Assembly (NCBI GenBank): GCA_001784175.1
Contig: MFPR01000001.1
Location: forward strand, 186,001 to 250,000
Direction: 5' to 3'
DNA: 64,000 nucleotides
Source of the DNA: Candidatus Lindowbacteria bacterium RIFCSPLOWO2_12_FULL_62_27
GTDB taxonomy: Bacteria; Lindowbacteria; 2-12-FULL-62-27
Shown here one piece after another: positions 1 through 7,496 of this stretch; within the stretch, counting starts at the first letter, position 1; each line of letters starts with the position of its first letter. A program made the position numbers and the translations under genes. The notes below the pieces were generated by a model that was given only the letters and a program-made list of their open reading frames with translations, was not told the DNA's origin and made no database searches.

Positions 1-1136
1 CGGACCGGAGAACCGAACACCGCCATGACGGCGTCGCCGATGAACTTGTCGATCGTTCCCCCGTGATCGAAGATCGTCCGGGCGATTTGCTCGAAGAAGA
101 GATTCAAAATCCGGACCAGCTCTTCCGCCGCCAGCGTTTCGGAAAGACCCGTGTAGCCGCGGATGTCCGAGAAGAAAATCGTCACGTCCCTGGCTTCGCC
201 GCCCATTTTCAGGCCGTCCTCCGCCTTCAGCACGTGATCGACCACGTCCCGCGAGACATAGCGCTCCAGCATCGCCTTGTCCCGCTCCACTGCCCGCGCC
301 GCTTTGCGCACCGTCGCGCCCTCGATGACCGCGCCAATGATGTTGCCGATGACCATCATCCGCCGCAGGTCCGATTCGACGAATGGCAAAAGAGGCGCCT
401 CCAACTGCAATACGCCGATCACTTCGCCCCCCCGCATAATCGGCGCCGCGAGAAGCGATTCAATGCCGCCGGCGATGAGCGACCGGCCGATTTCCCGGTC
501 GGCGCCCAACGCGCTCTCGGGCACGTCGCTGAATAGAACCGCGCCGCGCTTTTCGAGGACGCTCCGGATCACTTTGCGGGAAACCGTCGGCGGAGCGCTG
601 CGCGCGCGGTGGGCCGCAAGTTCGGGCTGGGAAATATTTTTCCAGAGTATGATGCCGGCGGCGGACAGGGACGGAAAATCGCGCATGAGGATGTCGAGCA
701 GATGCCCGAAAAACGCCGGAAGATCGCGGTCGGCGGTCAGGAGCAGGGATATTTCAAAAAGAACCCGGTCGAAGGAATTCTCCTGAAACAATGGGTCATC
801 GGCGGGTTTGGTCATGAGCACGCTCATGGATTCCTTCGCCGCTTTCGCCTCCTCCGGCGCAGACGCCATCGGCCGGATCGTCGTCTCGCCGATCCGGATC
901 GCCGACCCGTTCTCGCAAATGCCGCCCTCCATCACCCGGCCGTCCAGCGACGTGCCGTTGGTGGACCCGAGATCCTCGAAATATATCCCGCCAGCGAGGG
1001 CGCGAATGCGCAGGTGCCGGCCGGATACGGCGGCGTCCTCAAGCCGGAGGTCGCAGTCCTCATGCCGGCCGACAATCATCTCGCCCGCAAGGTCAATCTC
1101 TCGCCCGCCGGTTTTGTCCTGAACGAGAATTTTCAT
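1..1136 (-). CDS. FHA-GAF-class III nucleotide cyclase (3' end outside window)
   Basis: Predicted adenylate/guanylate cyclase that couples phosphoprotein or ligand sensing to cyclic nucleotide synthesis. It reads from ATG 1136 leftwards, and the window ends after about 378 residues without a stop. Residues 1-85 form an FHA domain (GRHEDCDLRL, SGRH, GSTNGT). About 130-275 looks like a GAF domain. From about 300 the class III catalytic domain starts, with metal-binding Asp in IFFSDIRGYTG and in DKFIGDAVMAVFG. The Lys in DKFIGD favours ATP, but the second base-selecting residue is off the edge. An AGGAG at 1148-1144 lies 7 nt from the ATG, which overlaps the stop of the upstream tiny ORF as ATGA, suggesting coupled translation. 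Confidence 0.88.
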   Translation of the reverse strand, partial: MKILVQDKTGGREIDLAGEMIVGRHEDCDLRLEDAAVSGRHLRIRALAGGIYFEDLGSTNGTSLDGRVMEGGICENGSAIRIGETTIRPMASAPEEAKAAKESMSVLMTKPADDPLFQENSFDRVLFEISLLLTADRDLPAFFGHLLDILMRDFPSLSAAGIILWKNISQPELAAHRARSAPPTVSRKVIRSVLEKRGAVLFSDVPESALGADREIGRSLIAGGIESLLAAPIMRGGEVIGVLQLEAPLLPFVESDLRRMMVIGNIIGAVIEGATVRKAARAVERDKAMLERYVSRDVVDHVLKAEDGLKMGGEARDVTIFFSDIRGYTGLSETLAAEELVRILNLFFEQIARTIFDHGGTIDKFIGDAVMAVFGSPV

Positions 1137-1282
1137 TCATCTTCTCCTGCTTTGTAAAGGATCCAGTCCTTCCATGGTTGTAAAACGTCCGGGATGCCTT
1201 TGTCGTCGGAGGCGCATACGGGCATCGAGGCAAGGACAAACGCGAGCAGGATGGCGACCCTCATCGGAGCTGGAAGCCGCAT
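1133..1282 (-). CDS. Tiny secreted-type ORF (49 aa), possible remnant of a large membrane-protein N-terminus
   Basis: Unannotated-length ORF of 49 codons. It reads MRLPAPMRVAILLAFVLAS then a VCAS-like cleavage site, followed by about 27 mature residues ending in QPWKDWILYKAGEDE. The hydrophobic segment is a convincing signal peptide. The stop (1135-1133) overlaps the cyclase start (1136-1134) as ATGA. A TACATT -10 element ends 8 nt upstream of ATG 1282; a second in-frame ATG is at 1264. From memory, large proteobacterial membrane proteins begin, after their signal peptide, with a similar PLxPWxxWVL segment, so this may be a truncated relic. It could equally be a genuine small protein. Function unknown. 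Confidence 0.5.
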   Translation of the reverse strand: MRLPAPMRVAILLAFVLASMPVCASDDKGIPDVLQPWKDWILYKAGEDE

Positions 1283-1290
1283 AGAGGGGA

Positions 1291-1296
1291 AATGTA
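1291..1296 (-). promoter_or_regulatory. Putative -10 element (TACATT) for the tiny ORF
   Basis: TACATT on the minus strand lies 8 nt before ATG 1282, the same geometry as at other operon starts in this window. No good -35 is visible, so the call is weak. Confidence 0.3.
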
Positions 1297-1321
1297 GCAG
1301 AGTTTGGGCGGAAGGGCTATT

Positions 1322-1819
1322 CTAAATTATGGCGAAGAAAGAGGCGGGGCTGATGTGGAAGCGTTTGCTGAGGCGTTCGATATGTTCTCTGGAGAGTTTA
1401 CGCTTTCCGTTGAGAATATCGGAGACGACGGATTGACCTCCCAAGTCGTCGGCCAAGTCGTACTGGCTCATTCCATTTTGTTCCATCAAGAACCCAAGCA
1501 TGTTCTCCGGAGAAACCTGCTGTCTTGGATACTCCTTTTTCTCGTACTCCACGATGAATGGAACGATGGCCTCCAGATACCTTTCAATGGCGGCCCGGTG
1601 GGAACGAGTAACATCCTGTTCCAGTTCTTCCATTAAAATTCCGGCGACTTTCGCGTAGTCCTGGTGCATTTGCCGATTCCGGATGGGCATGGGCGGCAAT
1701 AGGTCGTACAGCCGTTTCAGGAACCGGTTTTGAATGGGTCCTTTATAACGCAGTATTTTCTTCTCAAGCGTCTGTATCGTCACGTCAGTCTCTCCAGTCT
1801 CCATTGTCGTATTCTGCAT
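1322..1819 (-). CDS. higA: HigA-type antitoxin (HTH, XRE-like)
   Basis: Antitoxin and probable autorepressor of the upstream HigB toxin. The 165-residue protein has an acidic N-terminal region (toxin-binding in this family) and a C-terminal helix-turn-helix around residues 118-160 (SQYDLADDLGGQSVVSDI ... LSREHIERLSKRF). It overlaps the toxin gene by 35 nt if ATG 1819 is used; ATG 1804 would give a 20-nt overlap, and neither has a clear SD. Toxin-before-antitoxin order is typical of higBA. Confidence 0.85.
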   Translation of the reverse strand: MQNTTMETGETDVTIQTLEKKILRYKGPIQNRFLKRLYDLLPPMPIRNRQMHQDYAKVAGILMEELEQDVTRSHRAAIERYLEAIVPFIVEYEKKEYPRQQVSPENMLGFLMEQNGMSQYDLADDLGGQSVVSDILNGKRKLSREHIERLSKRFHISPASFFAII

Positions 1820-2072
1820 GCGTTAAGATGCATTTAATGAAAATGGTACCCAACTTGTAATTGACCACGGAGATCAAACGGTATTTATTGCCCGATACGT
1901 CAAAAATGGTATGAGGCTTGACGTAATCGGCCATTCCGAAGGTCTTTTTCAGTTCAATCGGCGTCTTGAACATGTTGGTTTCGACGGTTTGTACCCATGC
2001 ATCCAGCGCCGAAGCCGCGTCCGAATGCTTCGTCGAAAACTCATGAACCAGCTCTTTTCGTATCAGTCTCAC
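1785..2072 (-). CDS. higB: HigB-family mRNA interferase toxin
   Basis: Type II toxin of the RelE superfamily, a ribosome-dependent mRNA cleaver in characterised members. It has 95 residues with family features: N-terminal RLIRKELVHEF, the central KTPIELKKTFG, and C-terminal blocks FDVSGNKYRLISVVNY and FIKCILTHAEYD. The start is GTG 2072 with no SD. A -10 element ends 7 nt upstream, so the transcript is probably leaderless. It is translated with higA through an overlapping reading frame. Confidence 0.88.
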   Translation of the reverse strand: MRLIRKELVHEFSTKHSDAASALDAWVQTVETNMFKTPIELKKTFGMADYVKPHTIFDVSGNKYRLISVVNYKLGTIFIKCILTHAEYDNGDWRD

Positions 2073-2079
2073 CGACTAA

Positions 2080-2107
2080 ATAATAGCAAATTGCTATCAT
2101 TTGTCAA
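2080..2107 (-). promoter_or_regulatory. higBA promoter
   Basis: On the minus strand TTGACA (2107-2102), a 16-nt spacer and TATTAT (2085-2080). The -10 ends 7 nt before GTG 2072, placing the expected +1 at or next to the start codon. Confidence 0.75.
2083..2097. promoter_or_regulatory. Palindromic operator candidate of higBA
   Basis: ATAGCAA-A-TTGCTAT is a perfect 7-bp inverted repeat with a single central base. It fills the spacer and touches the -10 of the higBA promoter. HigA proteins autorepress through such palindromes, so this is the obvious HigA operator; binding is inferred. Confidence 0.6.
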
Positions 2108-2200
2108 ATTTTAGCAGAGTTTATTCGTATCGTAACCGCCGTAAAACTGCTGGCTGGATAGGGAGCCGGGTATTTGTGTCCATGCCCGGAGTGTGAGAAA

Positions 2201-5200
2201 ATGTGGGCCGACATGGACACGCTGACGCAAGACACGCCGATCCACGCCTTTCCGGAAGCGCTCCTCGCGTATCGGTTGGCGGCTCGCCTGAAGAATCAAG
2301 ACGCAACGCGCGCCATCTGGGGGTCCACGGCCGATTCGCTTCGCCGGTTCGGGCGGCACGTGCGGTTTTTTGATCCGGAGATCACGATCGCGCGGGCAAC
2401 CGCCGCGCGACCGGCTTCTCTTTCGTCCGCACGGGAGGAGGATCACAGGGATTGGACGCGCGCGCTCCTCCTGATCTGCGACCGCCGGCCGGGACTTGCG
2501 CTCTTGCCGGCGGACCTCCTGAATGTGCCCATATTGTCCATTGAGAATTTCCGCGCCGGCATCGTGAGCCTCTCGGCCGGGGACGAGGTCGATCGGACGG
2601 ACCTGATCGAAGCGCTGGTGGCGCGCGGATACGAGCGGGTGTCGACCGTTCGATCTCCTCTGACATTCGCGGTCCGCGGGTCGCTCGTCGATCTGTTCCC
2701 TCCGCAGGACGACCGGCCGGCGCGCCTGGATTTTGACGACGTGCGCATCGCGCGACTCCGCGCCTTTGATCCGCAGACGCAGGAATCCCTGCAGGACCTG
2801 AAGCTTGTTCGCGTCCCGCCCGGACGCGCGCTTCTGGATGATCCGGCCGACCCGCCGTCCGAGGCGCGAGCCACGCTCAGGGACTGGCTGGCCGGATGCC
2901 GCGTGTATCGGTTGGCGGAGGACGACCCGCGGGACGATCTGCCGGGGACGCCGCTGTCCCTTTTTCCGGTCGAGGGATCGGGAGAGAGACTCGAGGAGCC
3001 GGCCATGCCGCCGGGCATGGACGCGCAGGTCGAGGAAATCCGGAAGCTCTGGGCCGGCGGCTGGACCGTGGCGCTGGGCATGCCAGCCGATCTCTGCCGC
3101 CGCGTCGGCGATTTTTTCAAGGACAAAAAACTCCCGTTTGAAAAACTCCCGCCCGGTTCTTTTCCCGACACCTGCCCGGTCGGGCTCTCACTCATCGAGG
3201 GCGACCTGCCGTCGGGGTTCCGGGACAACGCGCGCAAGCTCATGCTTCTTTCCGCCACCGATCTCTTCCCGCGGCGGCGCCAGATCGAAAGCGCCGGGGA
3301 GCCGCCCGCGCCCGTTCGCGGGTACGCGGCACGCGCCATCTCGGACGTGCTCGAGCTGGCGGAGGGCGATTACGTCGTTCACGAGCAGTACGGCATCGGT
3401 ATTTTCCGGGGGCTCAAGCGCATCAAGACCCGCGAGGAAGAGGGCGAGTACCTTGCGGTCGAATACCGCGACAAGGACATCCTCTACGTGCCGCTCGACA
3501 AGTTTCACATGGTCCAGAAATACATCGGCAGCGGCCGGAGACCCAAACCGCACCGGCTTGGCGAGGCGGCATGGCAGAAAATCAAACAGACGGCGCGGAA
3601 AAAAATAGAGGCCTTCGCGCGCGACCTCCTCGGCCTCTACGCGTCGCGCGAGCATCACAGCGGATTCGCGTTTTCGCAGGACAACGTCTATCAGCACGAG
3701 TTCGAAATGCGGTTCACGTTCGAGGAGACCGCCGACCAGACGCGGGCCATCACGGAGGTCAAGCGCGACATGGAGGCCCCCAAGCCGATGGACCGGCTGG
3801 TGTGCGGGGACGCGGGATTCGGAAAAACGGAGGTGGCCCTCCGCGCGGCCTTCAAGGCCACGCTGGACGGCAAACAGGTCGCGGTGGTCGTTCCGACAAC
3901 GCTTCTGGCGGAACAGCACCGGCTCGTGTTCGAGGAGCGATTTCAGGGCTTCGCGGCAAAAATCGCCGGCCTGTCTCGATTCAAGGCCCGTGCGGAACAG
4001 GCGGCCATCCTCCAGCAGCTCCGATCGGGCGAGATCGATATCTGCGTCGGCACCCACCGGCTCCTTCAGGATGACGTGTCGTTCCGGGATCTTGGGCTTA
4101 TCATCATCGACGAGGAACACCGGTTTGGCGTCCGGCAGAAGGAACGGCTCAAATTCTACCGCCAGTTCGTCGACGTCATTTCGATGAGCGCCACGCCCAT
4201 TCCCCGCACCCTCTACATGTCGCTCATCGGCAGCCGCGACATCTCGGTCATCGAAACGCCGCCGCGTCTGCGCGTGCCCATCCATACGGATATCTTCGCC
4301 TACGACCCGCGCCTGATTCGCGAGGCCACGGTAAAGGAAATGCTTCGGGGCGGGCAGGTGTTTTTTCTCTACAACCGCGTCGAGACGATCGATCGCGCCG
4401 CCGATTGGATTCGCCGGGCCGTGCCGGAGGCCCGGATCGGAATCGCGCACGGGCAGATGACCGAGGAGGAACTCGAAACGGTCATGCAGCGGTTTTATCG
4501 GCGCGAACTCGACGTGCTGGTCACCACCACCATCATCGAATCCGGCCTGGACCTGCCCAACGCCAACACCATTTTTATTTTCGACGCGGAACGGTTCGGC
4601 CTCTCCACGTTGTATCAACTGCGCGGCCGGGTCGGCCGGAGCGACCGGCAGGCCTACTGCTATCTGTTGACGCCGGAAGGGTCGAAACCGATGACGGCGA
4701 AATCCCGCCGGCGGCTGGAGGCGATCGCGGCCATTGCCGGCGTGGGCGGCGGATACCGCGTCGCGCTGGAAGACCTGACGCTGCGGGGCGCCGGGAACCT
4801 CCTCGGGCCGGAACAGCACGGGATCGTCTGGGAAATCGGGTTCGAGATGTACTGCGAAATGCTGCGGAGCGCCATCGTGGAGCTGAAGGGCGAGCAGCAG
4901 GAGCCGCCGTGGAACGTGCGGATCGACGTGAAACTTCCGCAATTCATCCCGGAGGACCTTCTGCCCGAATCGTCCGAACGGATCGCGCTCTACCGGCGGA
5001 TCGCCCGGTGCCGGAGCGCGCGGGAGCTCAAGGAAACCGAGACGCGGATGCTGGACCGGTTCGGCGACCTGCCGCCGCCGGTTCTGAACCTCCTGCGGGT
5101 GCGGCTGCTCAAATTCGTATCGAAGGAGTTTCTCATTACCGAGGTCATCGAGTGGAGCAAGAGCCTTTCCGTCTACACGGACGACGCCCGCGCCGTGATC

Positions 5201-5326
5201 CACCAGACGGCGCGCATAAAGCCAATGCAGGTGACGCCGCGGCAGATCGAGTACAACCTGCGCGGCATGACCGCCGATCTCTTCCTGCAGAAATTGCTGA
5301 ACGCTCTGTCGGCCGGACTGGCTTAG
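2201..5326 (+). CDS. mfd: Transcription-repair coupling factor Mfd
   Basis: Removes RNA polymerase stalled at DNA lesions and recruits UvrA for nucleotide excision repair. About 1041 residues. A short, divergent UvrB-like N-terminus is followed by a CarD-like RNAP-interacting domain (GDYVVHEQYGIGIFRGLKRI), a superfamily 2 helicase core with Walker A CGDAGFGKTEVALRAA and DEEHRFG, a RecG-like motor half (GQVFFLYNRVETID) and a C-terminal TRCF domain. ATG 2201 has GGAG 9 nt upstream. ATG 2213 is an alternative, since TTGTGT-17-GAAAAT ends 10 nt before it. The N-terminal module is about 100 residues shorter than in E. coli (1148 aa). gshA starts 1 nt after the stop. Confidence 0.96.
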   Translation: MWADMDTLTQDTPIHAFPEALLAYRLAARLKNQDATRAIWGSTADSLRRFGRHVRFFDPEITIARATAARPASLSSAREEDHRDWTRALLLICDRRPGLALLPADLLNVPILSIENFRAGIVSLSAGDEVDRTDLIEALVARGYERVSTVRSPLTFAVRGSLVDLFPPQDDRPARLDFDDVRIARLRAFDPQTQESLQDLKLVRVPPGRALLDDPADPPSEARATLRDWLAGCRVYRLAEDDPRDDLPGTPLSLFPVEGSGERLEEPAMPPGMDAQVEEIRKLWAGGWTVALGMPADLCRRVGDFFKDKKLPFEKLPPGSFPDTCPVGLSLIEGDLPSGFRDNARKLMLLSATDLFPRRRQIESAGEPPAPVRGYAARAISDVLELAEGDYVVHEQYGIGIFRGLKRIKTREEEGEYLAVEYRDKDILYVPLDKFHMVQKYIGSGRRPKPHRLGEAAWQKIKQTARKKIEAFARDLLGLYASREHHSGFAFSQDNVYQHEFEMRFTFEETADQTRAITEVKRDMEAPKPMDRLVCGDAGFGKTEVALRAAFKATLDGKQVAVVVPTTLLAEQHRLVFEERFQGFAAKIAGLSRFKARAEQAAILQQLRSGEIDICVGTHRLLQDDVSFRDLGLIIIDEEHRFGVRQKERLKFYRQFVDVISMSATPIPRTLYMSLIGSRDISVIETPPRLRVPIHTDIFAYDPRLIREATVKEMLRGGQVFFLYNRVETIDRAADWIRRAVPEARIGIAHGQMTEEELETVMQRFYRRELDVLVTTTIIESGLDLPNANTIFIFDAERFGLSTLYQLRGRVGRSDRQAYCYLLTPEGSKPMTAKSRRRLEAIAAIAGVGGGYRVALEDLTLRGAGNLLGPEQHGIVWEIGFEMYCEMLRSAIVELKGEQQEPPWNVRIDVKLPQFIPEDLLPESSERIALYRRIARCRSARELKETETRMLDRFGDLPPPVLNLLRVRLLKFVSKEFLITEVIEWSKSLSVYTDDARAVIHQTARIKPMQVTPRQIEYNLRGMTADLFLQKLLNALSAGLA

Positions 5327-5327
5327 A

Positions 5328-6503
5328 ATGAACTTTGACCCTGAGAAGGCCCGGCGCTGGCTCGAGTCGCGTCCGGAGTCCCAAAACGTCTTTTATGCAT
5401 CCGTCGACGTCCGCCGCGGGGCCGGCCGGATCTGCCCGATCGACGTGAATTTGTTTCCGGCCGGGTTCAACAACCTCTGTCCGGCCGACGCCGCCCGGCT
5501 GCCGGAACGTTTTCGTGAGGCGCTTGGCCGTGCCGGCGCCGGGAGCGGGTCGGCCGTCGGCGTCGTTGCGGAAAGTCACACGCGAAATCCTTTTTATGCC
5601 GAACACCTGCACGCGTTGATCGGCCTGTTGAGATGCGCCGGGTTCCGGGCGGAAGCCTCGTGCCCCGAATGCGCGGAAGATGTCAGCGTCCGGTCGGCGT
5701 CCGGGAAAACGCTCAACCTGCTTCCCATTGCGCGCAAGGGCGACACCATCGTGTTCAGCCCCGACTTCACGCCGGACATCCTCCTCCTCAACAACGACCT
5801 CGCTGCGGGAGTGCCGCTCCTGCTCAAGGATACCGCGCAACCGGTGGTCCCCCCGACATATCTGGGATGGTGCTACCGGCGAAAACACAGTTTCTTCGAG
5901 ACCTATGAAAAACTGGCTGCCGAATTTTGCGCAGAGGCCGGCTTGGACCCGCGGGCCATTTGCCCGCGCAGCCTGCGGGTGCCGGACGTCGACTTCAAAC
6001 GGAAAACCGGCCTCGACCGGATCGCAGCCGCCGTCGAAATCGTGTTGGGCGAAACTCAAAAATGGTGCGCCGAACAGGACATCCGTGAACCACCAACGGC
6101 CATCGTCAAAAGCAACCACGGCACCTACGGCATGGCCGTGATGTCGGTCACCCGCCCGGCGGACATTCTCAACATCAACCGGAAAACGGTGAACAAAATG
6201 CACGTCGGCAAGGGCAAAGTCCAAACCACCGATGTCCTCGTCCAGGAGGGCATCCCCACCGATGACACGGTCGACGGCTGTCCGGCGGAACCGGTGGTGT
6301 ACCTGGTGGGCGGCGAACCGGCCGGCGCATTTCTAAGGCATCACTGCGAACGCGAAAACAGCTACAACCTGAACGTCTCGGGAATGTCCTTCAAACCGGT
6401 CTGCATCCATGACCTGAAACCGGACGACCCCCTCCAGCCGGCCCTGATCGTCGCGCGGCTGGCCTGTCTTGCCGCGGCGCGAGAACCGGCGCCGCGCCGT
6501 TAA
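5328..6503 (+). CDS. gshA: Glutamate--cysteine ligase, PF08886 (GshA) type
   Basis: First step of glutathione synthesis: ATP-dependent joining of glutamate and cysteine. At 391 residues it matches the proteobacterial PF08886 family rather than the classical GCS1/GCS2 folds: N-terminal ESQNVFYASVDVRRG, DVNLFPAGFNNLCP, the middle AIVKSNHGTYGMAVMSV and late KMHVGKGKVQTTDVLVQEG, an ATP-grasp-like arrangement. It follows mfd with a 1-nt gap, so the two are almost certainly cotranscribed. No glutathione synthetase gene is seen in the window. The convergent xerC ends 6 nt downstream. Confidence 0.88.
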   Translation: MNFDPEKARRWLESRPESQNVFYASVDVRRGAGRICPIDVNLFPAGFNNLCPADAARLPERFREALGRAGAGSGSAVGVVAESHTRNPFYAEHLHALIGLLRCAGFRAEASCPECAEDVSVRSASGKTLNLLPIARKGDTIVFSPDFTPDILLLNNDLAAGVPLLLKDTAQPVVPPTYLGWCYRRKHSFFETYEKLAAEFCAEAGLDPRAICPRSLRVPDVDFKRKTGLDRIAAAVEIVLGETQKWCAEQDIREPPTAIVKSNHGTYGMAVMSVTRPADILNINRKTVNKMHVGKGKVQTTDVLVQEGIPTDDTVDGCPAEPVVYLVGGEPAGAFLRHHCERENSYNLNVSGMSFKPVCIHDLKPDDPLQPALIVARLACLAAAREPAPRR

Positions 6504-6509
6504 CGATCC

Positions 6510-7409
6510 TCAAGCGCGCGGGTGCGATTTTTCGTATACCGCCTTCAGGCGCTGTTTGGTCACGTGCGTGTAGCGCTGGGTGGTCGAGAGCGACTGGTGG
6601 CCGAGGAATTCCTGGACGGCGCGCAGGTCGCATCCGGCGTCGAGCATGTGCGTGGCGAAGGTGTGTCGGATCATGTGCGGGTGAACATGGCGGTTGAGGG
6701 CGATGCGGCGGACGGCGCCATCCAAAATCATGCGCACTGCCCGCGCGGTCAGCCGGCGGCCCGCCGCGTTCAGCCAGACGGCGCGCCCGTCCCGGACCGC
6801 CCCGTCTTTTCGGGCTGACAGGTAGTCCCGGAGCGCCGACGCCGCAGGATCGCCGAAGGGCACGATCCGCTCCTTGTTGCCCTTCCCAAGGACCCGGATC
6901 CACTGCGCGTCCAGATTCAGATCATCGAGGTTCAGTCCCGTCAGTTCCGAAACCCGGATGCCCGTCGCGTACAGCATTTCGAAGAGCGCGCGATTGCGAA
7001 GCGCCAGGCACTGATCCTCCGTACCGCGAGACCCGCCGGAGCGTTCAATCAGTTTTGTGATTTCCTCCAGGAACAGAAATTTCGGAAGTCGCCGGGAGGA
7101 TTGCCGGGGCGCCTGAAACCCGGCGGCGGGCGATGACGGGAGCCGGCGGCTGCGCACCAGGTACCGGAAAAAACTCTTGATCGCCGCCACCTTCCGCCGC
7201 ACCGACGCCGGCGCCAGCTTGAGGTCGGCCAGGCGGTAGAGATAGGCCCGCACGTCCGCTGGCACGGCCGATTTCCATCCGGCGCGTCCGCGGCCGTCCA
7301 GAAACACCCGAAACTGCCACAGGTCCCGCCGGTAGGCCTCCAGCGTGTGGGCCGACGCCCCGCGCTCAATCTTCAGCCACGCGGCGAACCGCTCGATCTC
7401 CTCCTCCAC
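6510..7409 (-). CDS. xerC: Tyrosine recombinase XerC/XerD
   Basis: Site-specific recombinase that resolves chromosome dimers at dif. 299 residues from GTG 7409. An N-terminal SAM-like core-binding domain occupies 1-95. The catalytic domain carries the full set: R152 (ATGIRVSEL), K176 (GKGNKER), H245/R248 (HMIRHTF), H271 (LGHQSL) and nucleophile Y280 (RYTHV). Last gene of the dprA-smg-topA-trmFO-xerC run. A palindromic octamer array lies between trmFO and this start. XerC versus XerD cannot be settled by eye; the trmFO neighbourhood favours XerC. Confidence 0.92.
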   Translation of the reverse strand: MEEEIERFAAWLKIERGASAHTLEAYRRDLWQFRVFLDGRGRAGWKSAVPADVRAYLYRLADLKLAPASVRRKVAAIKSFFRYLVRSRRLPSSPAAGFQAPRQSSRRLPKFLFLEEITKLIERSGGSRGTEDQCLALRNRALFEMLYATGIRVSELTGLNLDDLNLDAQWIRVLGKGNKERIVPFGDPAASALRDYLSARKDGAVRDGRAVWLNAAGRRLTARAVRMILDGAVRRIALNRHVHPHMIRHTFATHMLDAGCDLRAVQEFLGHQSLSTTQRYTHVTKQRLKAVYEKSHPRA

Positions 7410-7428
7410 CCCTCGCCCTCCCGGCCAC

Positions 7429-7496
7429 TGATATCATGATATCATGATATCATGATAGCTATCATGATATCATGATATCACTATATCATGATGTCA
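7429..7496. repeat. Palindromic TGATATCA octamer array, copy 1
   Basis: Three TGATATCA octamers (7429-7452), a central TGATAGCTATCA 12-mer (7453-7464), two more octamers (7465-7480), then two degenerate units ending in TGATGTCA (7489-7496). Positions 7437-7480 form a perfect 44-bp palindrome centred on AGCT, identical to 61387-61430. The array supplies the last codons and stop of trmFO and ends 19 nt before the xerC GTG. Function unknown; not a CRISPR and not a terminator (no U-tract). Confidence 0.95.

Noticed and set aside
3188-5203. 671-codon minus-strand open frame opposite mfd
   Set aside because: Shadow of mfd in the wobble-rich antisense frame; no recognisable protein features.
7429-7496. 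CRISPR-like or dif-site interpretation of the TGATATCA array
   Set aside because: There are no unique spacers, units are 8 bp and directly abutting, and the second copy is at macA-macB; a dif site would be a single 28-bp site with dissimilar arms.
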